From NCBI GenBank assembly GCA_037576215.1, contig JBANDB010000004.1, forward strand, positions 1,736,001-1,800,000: 64,000 nt of DNA, in the 5' to 3' direction. Under the pieces are notes generated by a model. That model was not told the DNA's origin. It was given only the letters and a program-made list of their open reading frames with translations, and searched no databases. This DNA is from Armillaria gallica (lineage: Eukaryota; Basidiomycota; Agaricomycetes; Agaricales; Physalacriaceae). Numbering within the stretch: position 1 is the first letter of the stretch; each line of letters starts with the position of its first letter. This document shows, piece after piece, positions 11,653-24,618 of this stretch. A program made the position numbers and the translations under genes.

Positions 11653-13054
11653 AACTTACTTCTACACCATTCCATTCTGATGTCCAATGTTCATAAGGTC
11701 GGCGACCCATGTGCAGGCCTAAACGTCCGCATCAATGTTGAGTTGGACAATCAACGGTACGGTAACATTGTCACTAATGTCAAGATCAGCGATTGTACCT
11801 CTTCCACGGTATTTTTGGAACTCGCTAGTAACGCTTTGGCTCGTTCCAGCTCAGGTAACAACCACTTTTCCTTCATTAACGTCCCCGTTCACGGCGGTCC
11901 CTCTCATATCGACGACAACACTTGTGCGAGGGATTCAGTGTTATCGATTGCGTTGACTGGAACATGGAACTCAGCGAGGAGCAGCTCGGTCTGAGATAGC
12001 GGGTTAGTGATTCTCTTTAGTGGAGCGTGCACGATCTAATTCTTATTTTTGCTCTAGTCTTGTTGCGATTCTCTGTTGAACTTTTGAGTAGACTCTCAGT
12101 AAGGTCATCCTTTCTTCCTGTCAGTGCAGAAGCTCAAAGAGATTACAAGACGTCGCTTTTCCTCTGTCGAACCATTTTAAGAAGGAAATCATGGGAAGCA
12201 CTCAGCAGGTCGGAGTCGATCATGACATGCTCTATTCAGAGCTAGGCGGAAGAGAGACTAAGGTTTAGAAATATTGGTATTGTGTCATGCATAATGTACT
12301 GCCGCTGTAAGAGCAGGAATACATTGATATCTGAAAGGTCAAAGGACTCAAACTGTTAGCTACGTCTATCAGTTAGGAAGATTGATGAGACATAATATTA
12401 AATCACGCGGTGGTTTCAGCCAATACTTGATCCCTTGTATCATAAAAATGTATGGGACGATAAGAGTATAGGACTCGGATCCTGCCACTCGAATGCGATG
12501 GCCCATCAAATGCTAGTTACATTGCCGTCCGCTTTTATCCAAGCTTTGAAAAGTTCCAAGGCTCCACCGCAGTTACCGGTGAAAACCGTCCTCCAGCTGC
12601 AGATGACTAGTGATCTCCTGACCGGGTTCTCGACGCCAGGAAATCAAGACTATGACAACTGTCCCGGACTACAAGGTAAGAAGATACTGCTTTTTACTAC
12701 GGTAAAAATACGCAAAAACCGAGACAACTGTTGGAAAGAGACAGTGGTGTACTAGCGTCTGGTACATGTTCTTCCATTCCAAAACATCATGCTAATCGTT
12801 ATATAAGAACCTGGTAATATAATTTCCCATCGGGCCGAGAACGTTCCTGATAGAATAACTGTCCGCAACCCGCTGTAACATTGGTCGCCATATAAAGATG
12901 GCCACGCGTAAGTTCGTATTTGGAACCCTCAGAGTGGACCTTCAAACCACTTTGAAACTAATCCTATTTTCAACTCGGATCTCGTCATCAGGGCGTTCAG
13001 CAACACATCAAATTTAACATCAGCAAGTTTCGCTACGGTCTGTGTTCGCTACAC
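11653..13054. other. Intergenic, no supported gene
   Basis: A 104-codon ORF (11680-11994, +, starting MSNVHKVGDPCAG) immediately follows the PWWP relic after a possible intron donor (GTATGTAAC). It has no recognisable domain. The remainder contains only short ORFs. Confidence 0.3.
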
Positions 13055-14172
13055 CTACTCTACGCTAATGGCATGATGCAACTCCCACGTAGAAACACCG
13101 CGCCATATGCCTTTCGTCTCCACCCAGACTCCTCCACTCTTCGAGATGAGGTGAATGGTGTAGGGCACCTCGAGCGTGCCCTGTTGAACAGACGACACGC
13201 CACGGACAGTCTTGTGGGGCCCCGCCTTCACAGGGAACTGCGCGGTGTAGGTCTTCGAGAACGACTTCTGAGTGCCGAATGACCATTCGTTGCTCTGAGA
13301 TGCAGAGACACTGATCTTTCCCTCGGCGACAAGAGGGACTCCAGCTATAAGGAGAGACATCAGAACGGCGTCAACGGATTGGACTTTGGACACGTCATAA
13401 TAAATCATCATGACAGATAGGCATCAACAGCCTGATGGATATGCACACTCGGAAAGGGAAAGGACGAACACACCTGAGAACTCTGTCCCCACCGTAATCG
13501 TGAACCCAGTGGTGTACTGAAACGTCGAAGTGTGGGTGACCTCTTCCGAAAAGTGAAATGACATCTCCTGCTCGTCATCGGAGTTGTTCTTGAGCGTCTG
13601 GTTCGCCAGTACATGCGGAGTCACCCTGAGGATCTTGCCGCGCGCGACATCATACTCGACGCGCTTAACGATCATGTCCTCAAAGCCCATACTGAAGTAC
13701 TGGTCAGCACAGAACTTTGCCCTGGTGTAGTTCCCGAATTTTGGGTCTGCCGTCGTGCGCGAGAAAAGAACTTCACCCGTCGCAGGGCACACGATGCGGA
13801 AATGCCCCGCGTGTGGACCAATTCCCACTTCGAGGTCAAACCAGCTAGGAGGCAATATTTCAGCATTAGGGATAGTACGCATGACGAGACGACGTACTTG
13901 TCGTTGTACATCCCGTCTCCGTCGACGTGTCCAACGCAAGGCTCCGGAGATGTGCGTGAGTAGAGCACCTTTCCCGAATGCTTGCCCTTGATAGCATAAA
14001 GCCCTGCTCGCGAACCCGTGCCGTGAATAAGCGTGAAAAGCTGGTCTTCGTATTTGCCGCCTTTGTAGTGCCAGAGTTCAGGACTTGGGCCGCGCCGCGA
14101 ATACAGGACGTGCTGGCTTTCTTGGCCAGTCAGTCTGAAGTAGAGACCTTGGGGTGGGATATACATCAACAT
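13055..14172 (-). CDS. LSL-type pore-forming (aerolysin-fold) haemolytic lectin
   Basis: The product resembles the Laetiporus sulphureus lectin family: a beta-trefoil, sugar-binding N-terminal half joined to an aerolysin-type pore-forming C-terminal half. These toxins bind surface glycans, oligomerise and perforate membranes, and are thought to protect mushrooms from grazers. I infer three exons: 14172-13898, 13844-13474 and 13344-13055, separated by GT-AG introns of 53 and 129 nt. Phases agree and give 311 aa, close to the family length. Residues 1 to about 150 carry repeated lectin strands (YFRL, VLYSR, DGDG, WFDLEVG, VLFSR). From about 150 onward lie Ser/Thr-rich strands expected of the pore module, and WRGV occurs near the C-terminus. 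There is no signal peptide, as is usual for this family. ATG 14172 is chosen; a second Met lies two codons later. The gene shows no disruption. A 5'-truncated partner is present 9.47 kb to the right. Confidence 0.85.
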
Positions 14173-15149
14173 GATGTAGGCTTCGTCTGCGGAAAATTGC
14201 TGTTAGCTAGCTTTTGTCGTCGCGGCTTTTAACTGATTACTGCCCTTGGTATTCCAGGATGACCTCATACTTCAACTTCATGGCTCGGATCGCATCTTCG
14301 TATATCCATTGAGTCTCTGAATGAAGAGAAGATGGCTGGAACAGTGGAGATTCGAGAAGCATATCGAAGTTTCATTTAGGCGTGTAACGCGGGCTTGATA
14401 GTTAATCGGTCCTAGATTCTTCATTTTGTCGACGATAGAAGACTTCGATATTTGCAGGAACAATTCGCCCATGCGTGACTTCAGAATCAGGTCATACGGT
14501 GATACCTTCCTCACTCACCCGAAGGGATGCTTTGAATCGTCAGTGCGATACGCTCAGCAGCTACCGAACGAATCAAAGGATGGTTAGTGAGTTTTGTAAA
14601 TAACGAGATATCGTCTCACATTTGGAACAAAGACAATTTAGTGGATGCATCTGCACGGACGCGCTACTTTTGATCTACAAGAAATGAGATCTCAGAAAGT
14701 GTCTTCGCAGGTGCCTTGGGGCTAAAGGAAAGCGCTGACCTCAACGGATTTTAGGACTATAGTCGCAGTTTCGTCATCGCCTTATCGAAAATACCTGACT
14801 AGAAGTATATATTGCGAATGTCGCTTGGAGCTGTACGGAGAGGACATGATCATTAGCGAAGACAAAAAACACCACTCCCGGCATATCTGTTGGTCATCAA
14901 CTTCACGATTGGTTTATAATTATCCGATCAATGACGGGGTCCAACGAAGGATCACATCTACGACGATTGCTGCAAGGCAAGCACCGTCAGCCACTCAGTC
15001 GACTCCCTTGTGGATGGACTAGATCGAACTGACCCGTATTAATGAACAAGCGCTATCGACACCAAACAAGGCTTCTCGTCCTACTTCACCCCATCGTACA
15101 AGCCCCATCGCATCACAAGCACCCCTGAATTCGCTCTTTGATCTCGCTC
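13811..15149. repeat. Segmental duplication, copy 1
   Basis: This block recurs in direct orientation at 23279-24618, offset 9470 then 9469 bases, with only scattered substitutions. It contains the first exon and the start of the second exon of the pore-forming lectin gene plus about 980 bp of its 5' flank. The homology ends abruptly at both sides. Confidence 0.85.
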
Positions 15150-18100
15150 GGGCCGTACGTGATTATCCACAAAAGGTCAATCCTAACATTGGCAAGACAT
15201 TAGCTGAGTAAGCGTAGGGGGAAAATAAGAGAGCTATGTACGAAAGCAAGCGACGACGGGACCTTTTTTTTTTTTTGGAATCTGCATTGAATTAACCGCA
15301 ACAAGTACACTAACTACTAAGACGCGGTGGCGGGGCCAGTGGGTCCCTCCCTTCAGCCTTCTGTTTTCGGTATACAGGTGTGTTGGCGTTGTGTGGGGTG
15401 CAGCAACGAACTGTAGTGGTGTTTATAAAATACGCGACGACGACGGGACTGACTGGTGGTAGTGGAAGGAGGAGCACAGATGAATCGGCAGAGGCCGGTA
15501 AACCGGATGCCGAACCGATCAGCCGATCTTTGACATGACCATGGCCACCATCTTCGACCTGTACCCCTGACGTGCCACCTGATACTCTCAGGACTGCCGC
15601 TCGAAATCTGCTGTTTGCCTTCCTTTCGACGTGACGCGTAGACATTTCATTGATGATCTGGTTAACTCACCCGGTTTTGCCTTAGGGATTGGCACTAAAG
15701 CCAGACTTGAGCCAGACACAAGAAGCTGCAGTATCGGAGCAGAAATTTTTGGGACGTTGAGAGTTCGCAGTAATTCATGAGGCTAGTATGGCCGTTAGTA
15801 CTTTTGTGAGTGATTTCCACCTCACTTCATGCCTCTAGATAACATGGAACCATAGAATTCAGCTGCGCGCAGGACCAAAGGACAATCAGGCACTTGTACA
15901 ATTGCAGGAGAGCGAGGTGAACATTTTCTTATATATTCGGCAAATTTTCTGCGCCAAATTATTACATGTTCCGGGCGATTTAGACCGCGAACGGCGCCCA
16001 ACATCTCGCTGTTGGAGATACATGGAGATTATGTGTACTCAGTCCTTCAATCAGATTGACGGAATAAATTTGCTCCTTAATTCGATTTGGCCTTGACTAA
16101 ATCATATACGACAGACGCTCTCCTTCCTGCTCGCCAACCGTAAACAAGTCCGATCTTTCTCGCTTTCGACCCATAGATCTATTACTCACTGGTGTTCTGA
16201 TACGAGTTGGACCCCCCCGTTCTCGCAGATCCTCAGACTCAGCTTACCTACCGGTGACCATCTAGTAGTGATGTATGACAATTTCCCTACTACATCGTAT
16301 CAGATTGATGCATCGCCTTGCTCCAAGATCTTGTCAAAGCTGTTCTTCGACTTCGATACTGTCCATCAGGCTAACATATGAGGGTCAAGGGCTGTGAATC
16401 AATTACAGCCGAGAAACGAAGAGGCGGTAAACCGGTGTGAGTGATGTACTCCGGATTTTCACATAGCGCTGATGAAGTAGCGTGCGCTTCTTTATGGATG
16501 AGTTCACCCCTCGAGGTTCGTCCCTCTTCCTTACCTTTGTGGAAAATGGGATAACTCGTATTAGTCTTTACAGGGCTTCGAGTCGTCTAGCTCTGTGCTG
16601 ACTTTGCTGACGGGAAGTCTTCGGAAGATGCCTGAAGCTCTGATAATCAATCTCATATGATGAAAGGTAGGTAAACCGGTGGTTTCATTTCACCGTAGAT
16701 GCTTCTCACGTCACAGATCTTCAGTGCTGGTTATATTCGGTTGCAAATTTAACGTCGATCTAGCGCGGTCAATTTATCCGCATCACTGCAACTCGTAATG
16801 ACTCCCTCAAGTAGCGAGTCACACAGAACGACCGCCCACGAAACGTTCTCACCGGGCACCGGGCTTGTTGAGAGAAGACCTCGAGGAACAGCGAGCGTTT
16901 GTTGGTTAGTGAAATTGACGTTGGTGGTTCATTCTTTCCATTCTTTTCATAAGGGGTGCAACGTATTTATTTCATCCTGTGACTACATCTCGTGCATTGC
17001 TATCAGGAACCGGACGACGGATACCTTTGGATCGCCGAATTTTTTCTGAGGTCCTACCTGTGAGAAAGAGGTATATCAATTCATTCATTCCGGCAGATAT
17101 ATGATAATGATCTGCACGCAGCTTCCGAGAAACATGTACAGATCTATTGATTCTATGCTATTGTAAATTCGGAAGGTGTGTGGTGCTATCCTCCAATGCA
17201 AGCGTGGCAATATATCTGCCTATCATCGTAGAAATACGCGTCCCAGGACCTCCTTTCTCCCTAGGTTCTATTGGTACCACCTCAGTTGTTACGATCGCGA
17301 GATAACAGTGTCACAATTATTATCATGTTGAGTAGGTTGGGGAGCAAAGCGGAACATGCACCATGAAGATACTAGCATTTGAGGGCCATCACATGCGTGT
17401 GGCAGATCCGAGTCCTATTTTAGTGGTCTATCAGATTCAGTGTGTCAGCCTTCTACAGTTCTACTAGTCAATTGGTACTTCATTGCACATCTGTGATATA
17501 TGTACATCATACATTACCTTCCATCCGGCATTGCATTCATGCTTACGCCGGTGTTTGTTTGACCATCTAGTTTACAAGATCTACCATGTACAATTCCGTC
17601 ATTGTACGAATATATCTTTGCTTGTCAACGTATCTCGCGGAGGAATGATGTACCCCGTAACATACGGCTCTGACCATAATGTGAGTCACGTACCTTGTTT
17701 TGGTGGGATCTGTATGCCCAAGGCTTGCCTTTCAAGTCACGGTCAATGAAGAAGAAAAAGAAACTCAGAGAGATTGGGCGAGCTCATACAAAAAATATGG
17801 TCCATTTGTCGAACTAGATGGCTGCACTGAACGCACTAGCTACCGTGGGCCTGTGGGCGTCGTTCGGATTTGGTTCAAGGAGGTGAATTATATTATGTAC
17901 ATACCACAATGAAGAACGACAACACGAACACGTAGATGATACTACAGACCGGAGTTTCGGTACTGCCACCAGGCAAGAGAAAACAGATTCCCAGCACCAG
18001 TTTTGAGATACGGAACCATGACATATATCGGGTTCAGCGTTGTCGTTGCCCAGATCTGTGCTCACGGTCAGTGAAAAATCACTCTGGAACATTGGCGGCG

Positions 18101-18323
18101 TACCCTAACCGTGCTGTCGCCTGCAACTACAGTTATTGAAATCCTTTGAGACCAGCAAGCGATGGACCGGAAGAACTGAACAGCCATTCCTTTTCTGCAC
18201 CATACACCAAAGCCAACACACTGTATGTATGGCCTCGCAACGTATCCTTCAATCCATACGTCCACTTGTCCCGTACCTGAAAACCAATCCAGTCAGCCAG
18301 CTAAACAGCGCACCCACCCGTCC
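15150..18323. other. Intergenic, no supported gene
   Basis: About 3.2 kb with only short ORFs on both strands. A T-run lies at about 15266-15279. I found no transposon ends, no tRNA-like structure and no credible exon chain. Confidence 0.4.
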
Positions 18324-19472
18324 TCAGCGCACCGATATATCCTGCTTTTGGCTCCCATAGCAACTATAGTCATCACTGGCTGCAAGGCTCAGCACGGAGC
18401 TGTCGGTCTCATGCAGAGAATGGACGATGTAGGGCGCAATCTCTTCAACATTCCCTCTTGCAACGAGCCAACTGTGTAGCACGTCGACATCCTTGAACAT
18501 CACAAACGGAGGAACGTGACTGTCCAAGATCTCCGCAGCTGAAATCATACGTACAAGCGGTCGCAAGCCGGTAAAGACGGTTTTCGTAAACCTCAGCACG
18601 GGCTTTTCTGACAGGTGGCGCAAAGCCGAAGGTGGATGTTTCGCTACAAATGCCCACAATCGATCCAAGGCTTTACCCATGTTCTTCATCCTGTAGAAAT
18701 AGGATAAACAGGAGCCATAAAAACCTAATGTAGCTCACAGGGAAAGTAGCCGGATATACGCAACATGGATCTTTTCCACCGTCCATGCATTTGCAGCCTC
18801 ACTGGATGCCACATCTTGAATATCTCTTCATCAAGCTCAAGAGCAAACTGTCGCTCCTTCTGATGTGAATGAGGACATCGCTCCAGCACCTCGCAGAACG
18901 TCTGGGCATTGCGGTCTATGTCGAGCTCCACGACGAGACTTGAGAACTGCTTCGGAGCTGCCTCCAGCATCCCATGCTTGGAATGTACTGAAAGATACCA
19001 GTTCAACAACCGGGTTGACAGCTCGACATTGCTGAAACTAATTGCTGGATCAAAAGAGGATCCGCCGTCCTCCAATATACGCCTAAATAATATCTCAGCT
19101 TCAGCAATGACCTCCATACGGCTCTGAGGAGTGACATGCGTGAAGCTAGGGGAACCAGGAGGCACAGCTACTGTTACATTTGAATTCTCTCGATGGTCCA
19201 GCGCAGGATCATTCGGTGCATGTGCCTTTTGGCTCTCTTCAGCAGTAACGTGATTCGACTCGGCTGATCTGCGCAAGGATCCACTGTGTCATCAAAAAGT
19301 CTCCAATCCTATTCGCACCTTCCAATAGCGCAAGGAACATATGCTTGTCGGGCACGTACAACAGTTCCCCATGATCATCTCGGTGAGAGTCCAGCATCTC
19401 CTTAGCCAGGCGGAAATATTCATGTGTTGGGAATGACCAACATGAATTATGGTACGCGAAGCGGGCGGGCAA
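18324..19472 (-). pseudogene. Decayed helical-repeat (pentatricopeptide-like) protein gene
   Basis: Coding blocks on the minus strand read in order. First FPTHEYFRLAKEMLDS...VPDKHMFLALLEGANRIGD (19472 to about 19270). Then an acidic helical block ending LELDEEIFK (to about 18800). Then NAWTVEKIHVAYIRLLS, a clean 48-nt intron (18691-18738), and MGKALDRLWAFVAKHPPSALR through VRMISAAEILDSHVPP to the stop at 18324. The blocks resemble Agaricomycete mitochondrial PPR-type proteins, which bind organellar RNA. They are not in one frame: shifts are needed near 19270 and near 18800, and the 5' end stops at a TAG upstream of 19472. I infer a pseudogene fragment with one surviving intron. The family call is tentative. 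Confidence 0.4.
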
Positions 19473-19923
19473 GCGAAGGGAGCTCTAGAGGGCAAGCGAG
19501 GAAAAGGAGGAGTCACGGAAGTACGGACCGAAAATTGATGGACGAAAGCCCCACGCTGAACCCAGGAGGGCGAAGCGGCAAAATGCGTGATGGACGTTGT
19601 GAAATTTCCCACGGGATGTCCCGTACGTATAACGACCGAGTAATCCTATATTCATAGGACTCGGAATGATAGCTGTGTTGTGGGCATCTATCAAAGATAT
19701 GTGTGGTGATAAGACTTCTTTTTCACTGCTTTCCCTCAAAATACAAACCCCGAACAATGGAAACGTCGCATTAGATACATTGTGCCATACCAATATTGAT
19801 AGATTCGACGACGTGGGCAATTTGAAAAGTATGATAGGAACGTTACATGCAATCGAGCTCCATTGGGTGCTTGCACTACGTCGTACGCATGGATAATTTG
19901 AGCCGGTACATATCTTATTCATA

Positions 19924-20096
19924 CACAGCTGGGGGGCGACTATTTGTGGATAGTCAAAATAGAATCAAAATCCGAGATGCCTGAGGCAAAATCCTTCGAG
20001 ATATTTCCTTATTAAGCAATTCCCCGAGGCGAAATCCGACATTTCGCACATAGATTCTATTTTGACTCGTCCAAAATAGTCGCCGCTCAGTTGTGG
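19924..20096. mobile_element. Small TA-flanked inverted-repeat element (Tc1/mariner-type MITE)
   Basis: The left arm runs CAGCTGGGGGGCGACTATTT and continues ...AGTCAAAATAGAATC. The right arm, read on the other strand, is CAACTGAGCGGCGACTATTT then ...GAGTCAAAATAGAATC. The arms are about 40 bp, the core is about 90 bp, and TA lies at both outer edges (19922-19923 and 20097-20098), as expected of Tc1/mariner/pogo target duplications. It has no coding capacity and sits about 220 bp upstream of the HET start. Confidence 0.6.
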
Positions 20097-20315
20097 TATT
20101 GTAAGCTCCTGTGATACGGGATGATTCCGGCCGGGGCAAGCGTCTACGAATTTACTTCCTACCACGAGGACAAGGCGACTCAATCGTCTAGGTACAACTC
20201 AGTGCAACTACAGCCTAGTACCACACCACGTTGACGAAGTTCTCGACGACACAATAAAGTATGTAGCTGTATCACTGTGTGATTTTCACATCCTCATTCT
20301 GATATGACTAGGAAA

Positions 20316-22129
20316 ATGAATAGGAACGAATGGTCCGATCGGTATTTTGATGACACCATTAAACCTCTTGACTGGAGTAAACAGGTGAGCATGTGAAAAT
20401 ACGACCGGATGGGAACATAGCAACATATTTCTGATAAATCCAGGCAGATATCAAGTATAGGACGCTCCCCGAGGTCACACTCTCTGGTTTCACTGAGACT
20501 GGCCGAGGAAATATTCCCATTCTAGTATTAAAACAGCAGTCCTACACGGGTAGAAAGCCCGTTATACCATCCTCTCTCGCAAACACTCCCTGCGTCGATC
20601 TCGGAGCTACTCGGCTCTTAGAGCGGCTCAACACCGTCCTTGGAACGTCGTACAATACGGAAAACCCATCCCTATCTACCCTTTTAGAAGACTATATCGC
20701 CAAGGAATACGACTTTGGCACTCTCTATGGACATCTTCGCCCATTTTGGTATGATAGCTTGAGCGACATTGAATACAAGTTGCGCACTCGCGAAGCAAAG
20801 GACCTGGATATGCGGCGAGATGTACTTGTCAATAACAGGATCATCGACGGCAAGTTGCGTCCCCGACGTGTATGGGATCTATACAGCAACCGAGTAGTCC
20901 CATGGTGGGTCGCACGCCAACCGCCACACCCAATATCACATGCATGGATGAAAGAACATGATCGCGTGGACGTGTTGACACCCATCAACGGGCATGAATG
21001 GCCTGTTCCGATCCCGAAGGATGCCGATCTTGACCTCATCCGCATTGAGATGCTTAATCTGGGAGCAGAGTATGCGTGGTTGGATGTGCTCTGTTTGAGA
21101 CAGGTGGGCGGGCGGAGGGAAGACCTGCGCATGGAGGAGTGGAAGGTAGATGTGCCCACTATCGGGTCCGTGTATGATCACGGGTCCCCGTATGATCAGA
21201 GTACACGCGGGGTGGTGTACTACTTCGGCGGGCTGGGGCGTCCTCTGAATTTGAAGGTATGCGACTTTGAGAGCGATCGGAGCTGGTTCAGACGTGCGTG
21301 GACACTACAGGAGATCACGAATAGCAGTGATCCAATCATTGGTGGGGAAACAGGTGATGATGGGGCCATGGAAGAGGCGATACGAACGAGGATTCAGAAG
21401 CAGCTGTCATTGTTACAGGACCTGGGTGGAAATGTGGTCGAGAAACTGTCGGCGATGCAGAAGCGGGTGTCAACAAATCCGGTGGACAGGATCGCTGGGT
21501 TGACATGCCTTGTCGCGTTGACAGTATTCGGTGTACCAGCGTACTACGAGGCCCAGACTGAAGAGGATGCATGGTCAGAACTGGTAACTGTGATGATGTC
21601 CTGTTTTCGGGCACAATTGTTCTTCTCGTATCCTGAACCTGGGAGCGGAAGCAAAGTTTGGCGACCATCATGGACACAGGTCATGAATGAGGCACTGACA
21701 CTGCACGATCGGACACATTGGTTCACGAGCATTGTACGGGCAGCGGAGACAGACGCCGACTACTTTGAGGGACTCTGTATTGATTCAGCTCATGTGCTGG
21801 GATTGGCTGGACCATCTCCGGAGGGGAGGCCCCGACAGGGGGAGTTGATCCTCAAAGGTAGGTCTGGGTCAAAACACACGTTCAAAATCATCGCCGAACA
21901 CCAATACCCAATACCGGATGATTTATATGTACTGTTAAGGGAGAATCCCCGTGACCTCACTCGGAGAAGTAACACTGTTGGACTGACATATTGCGTAATC
22001 GGGAAACGACATCCACCAGAACAGCTGTTCAAGAAATTGTCAGTGTTCCAGATACGTGGTACAGAGCAAGTGCAGTGGCTGCATGATCTAGATTTCTCTG
22101 GTAGCACGAAACAGATACTTCTTACTTGA
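20316..22129 (+). CDS. HET-domain (heterokaryon incompatibility) protein
   Basis: HET proteins act in non-self recognition and cell death in filamentous fungi. Two exons fit: 20316-20384 (MNRNEWSDRYF..., 23 codons) and 20444-22129, joined by a 59-nt GT-AG intron in phase 0, giving 584 aa. HET motifs appear in order: EYAWLDVLCLRQ near residue 232, PTIGSVYD, RSWFRRAWTLQE near residue 303, and the basidiomycete-type PVDRIAGLTCL...FGVPAYYEAQ. The N-terminal 220 residues precede the HET domain and carry no domain I recognise. A plausible further intron (GTATGT...TAG, about 20261-20310) joins an upstream open block without an ATG, so the 5' end may be longer or include a spliced leader. The frame is intact, unlike the paralogue at 1-1041. 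Confidence 0.8.
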
Positions 22130-23278
22130 CGGTACATATCTTTGTGTTAATTTTGATCGTACAAGTTCTATAATCATCATAGCCCTGTAACATGCCAGAG
22201 ATACATATTCTCTTCCAATTTTTTACTCGTTTCAATACTCAATCTATGATATCTTCGCTCCTAAATAAGTTCATTTTTGGGTTGACTTTCAACAGATAGG
22301 TTTCCTCCCTTTGTTTAAGGTTCGATGATACATTAAGAGAATTGCAGCATACACGCGATCTACTGGCTTGATGAAAAGAAACTTTTTCCGCGACGGCTTC
22401 GCATCACGTAACCCTCAGTTAAGTAGAGCACAATTGGATTTAGTGTATAGTTGGTAGAGGTTGAGGTTGTATAACCGCACGAGAGTAACATGTGGAGATA
22501 CTGGTCAGGTAAACTGTAAAACCCTTGGGCAATGGCTTCAAACGATAGCATGGATCCTGGATAAATGACTCGTACAAGATCTGTGGGAAGTTAGATGAAC
22601 CAATGCCGCCACCCTTCTGGGAACCGAACATTGATATCTGCAGGACATGCAAGCACACAATTCATCCTTCACAAAGATAGAAGTACAAGGCGGCCTTCCG
22701 AATCTAAACATCAAGTGCACGAATCGTACTTCTGTAGATCCATTCAGATGCCCAGCTCACATTTCCTATATTACACCTTGAGATGCTATTTTCGCTCCGA
22801 GTGAACAGGTATCGTCACTCCATCCGCAACTCGATCTTCAAAACACATCAACGATCTCACGTACACGCGTATATGATGCCAACGCCGTCTGAAATACGCC
22901 CATCCCTGAAAGATACAGGGCATCTCTTTCCCTTGGAATCCAGGCGGTACCTTCAGCAATAGCTTAAAGAAAAGATCAAAAGAACATACCGTTGAATTAC
23001 GGGATGGCCTTTCGCTCTACTCTTGGCTATACCAAATCCTGGAATAACAGATCTAAGTTCATCTATCACCCATTACTCGGAACCTGTGCGACGAAGATGA
23101 GTACAAATCACAATGACGCGGATTCGCCGACGTACCCCAACAGTAAACCTTCCATCAGAGATGGGCGCCCAAAACTCTCCGTAAGACAGTGAGAAAATGG
23201 CTAGTCGTCATAAGGCTGGACATCTATCTATTTCCATGTGAATAGTGAGGACAAACCTTGCTAGTGCAAATAACCTCG
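22130..23278. other. Intergenic, no supported gene
   Basis: Short ORFs only. It separates the intact HET gene from the truncated lectin duplicate. Confidence 0.4.
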
Positions 23279-23642
23279 TTGTGTGGACCAATTCCCACTT
23301 CGAGGTCGAACCAACTAGGAGGCAATGGGTCAGCATTAGGGATAGTATGCATGGCGAGACGGCGTACTTGTCGTTGTAGGTACCATCTCCGTCGACGTGT
23401 CCAACGCAAGGCTCCGGGGATGTGCGTGAATAGAGAACTTTTCCCGAATGCTTGCCCTTGATAGCATAAAGCCCTGCTCGCGAACCCGTGCCGTGAATAA
23501 GCGTGAAAAGCTGGTCTTCGTATTCGCCGCCTTTGTAATGCCAGAGTTCAGGACTTGGGCCGCGCCGCGAATACAGGACGTGCTGACTTTCTTGGCCAGT
23601 CAGTCTGAAGTAGAGACCTTGGGGTGGGATATACATCAACAT
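23279..23642 (-). pseudogene. Truncated LSL-type pore-forming lectin copy
   Basis: This is the second copy of the gene at 13055-14172. It keeps the start codon (23642), all of exon 1 (to 23368) and the 53-nt intron. It then keeps only about a dozen codons of exon 2 before homology stops at about 23280. The frame then runs into unrelated sequence. The whole pore-forming half and part of the lectin half are missing, so no toxin can be made from it. A short trefoil-only peptide is conceivable but unlikely. Confidence 0.8.
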
Positions 23643-24618
23643 GATGTAGGCTTCGTCTGTGGGGATTTGCTGTTAGCTAGCCTTTGTCGTCGCAGCTATT
23701 AACTGATCACTGCCCTTGGTATCCCAGGATGACCTCATACTTCAACTTCATGGCTCGGATCGCATCTTCGTATATCCATTGAGTCTCTGAATGAAGAGAA
23801 GATGGCTGGAACAGTGGAGATTTGAGAAGCATATCGAAGTTTCATTTAGGCGTGTAACGCGGGCTTGATAGTTAATCGGTCCTAGATTCTTCATTTTGTC
23901 GACGATAGAAGACTTCGATATTTGCAGGAACAATTCGCCCATGCGTGACTTCAGAATCAGGTCATACGGTGATACCTTCCTCACTCACCCGAAGAGATAC
24001 TTTAAATCGTCAGTGCGATACGCTCAGCAGCTACCAGACGGATCAAAGGATTGTTAGTGAGCTTTGTAAACAGCGATATATCGTCTCACATTTGGAACAA
24101 AGACAATTTGATGGATGAATCTGCAGGGACACGCTACTTTTGATCTACAAGAAATGAGATCTCATAAAGTGTCTTCGCAGGTGCTTCGGGGTTGAAGGAA
24201 AGCGCTGGCCTCAAAGGATTTCAGGACTAGAGTCGCAATTTCGTCATCACCTTATCCAAAAACCTGACTAGAAGTATATATTGTGAATGTCGCTTGGAGC
24301 TGTACGGAGAGGACATGATCATTAGCGAAGACAAAAAACACCATTCCCAACATACCCGTTGGTCATCAACTTCACGATTGGTTTATAATTATCCGATCAA
24401 TGACGGGGTCCAACGAAGGATCACATCTACGACGATTGCTGCAAGGCAAGCACCGTCAGCCACTCAGTCGACTTCCTTGTGGATGGCCTAGATCGAACTG
24501 ACCCGTATCAATGAACAAGCGCTATCGACACCAAACAAGACTTCTCGTCCTACTTCACCCCATCATACAAGCCCCACCGCATCACAAATACCACTAGATT
24601 CACTCTTTCATCTCGCTC
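23279..24618. repeat. Segmental duplication, copy 2
   Basis: Direct copy of 13811-15149. Homology starts inside exon 2 of the lectin gene and ends in its 5' flank with the shared bases CTCGCTC. Both borders pass into unrelated sequence. Confidence 0.85.

Noticed and set aside
13978..14232. Plus-strand ORF duplicated at 23448-23702
   Set aside because: Its duplication is explained by the segmental duplication; it is antisense to lectin exon 1.
14278..14514. 78-codon minus ORF found identically at 23748-23984
   Set aside because: The identity follows from the recent duplication and is not evidence of coding; it matches no known protein.
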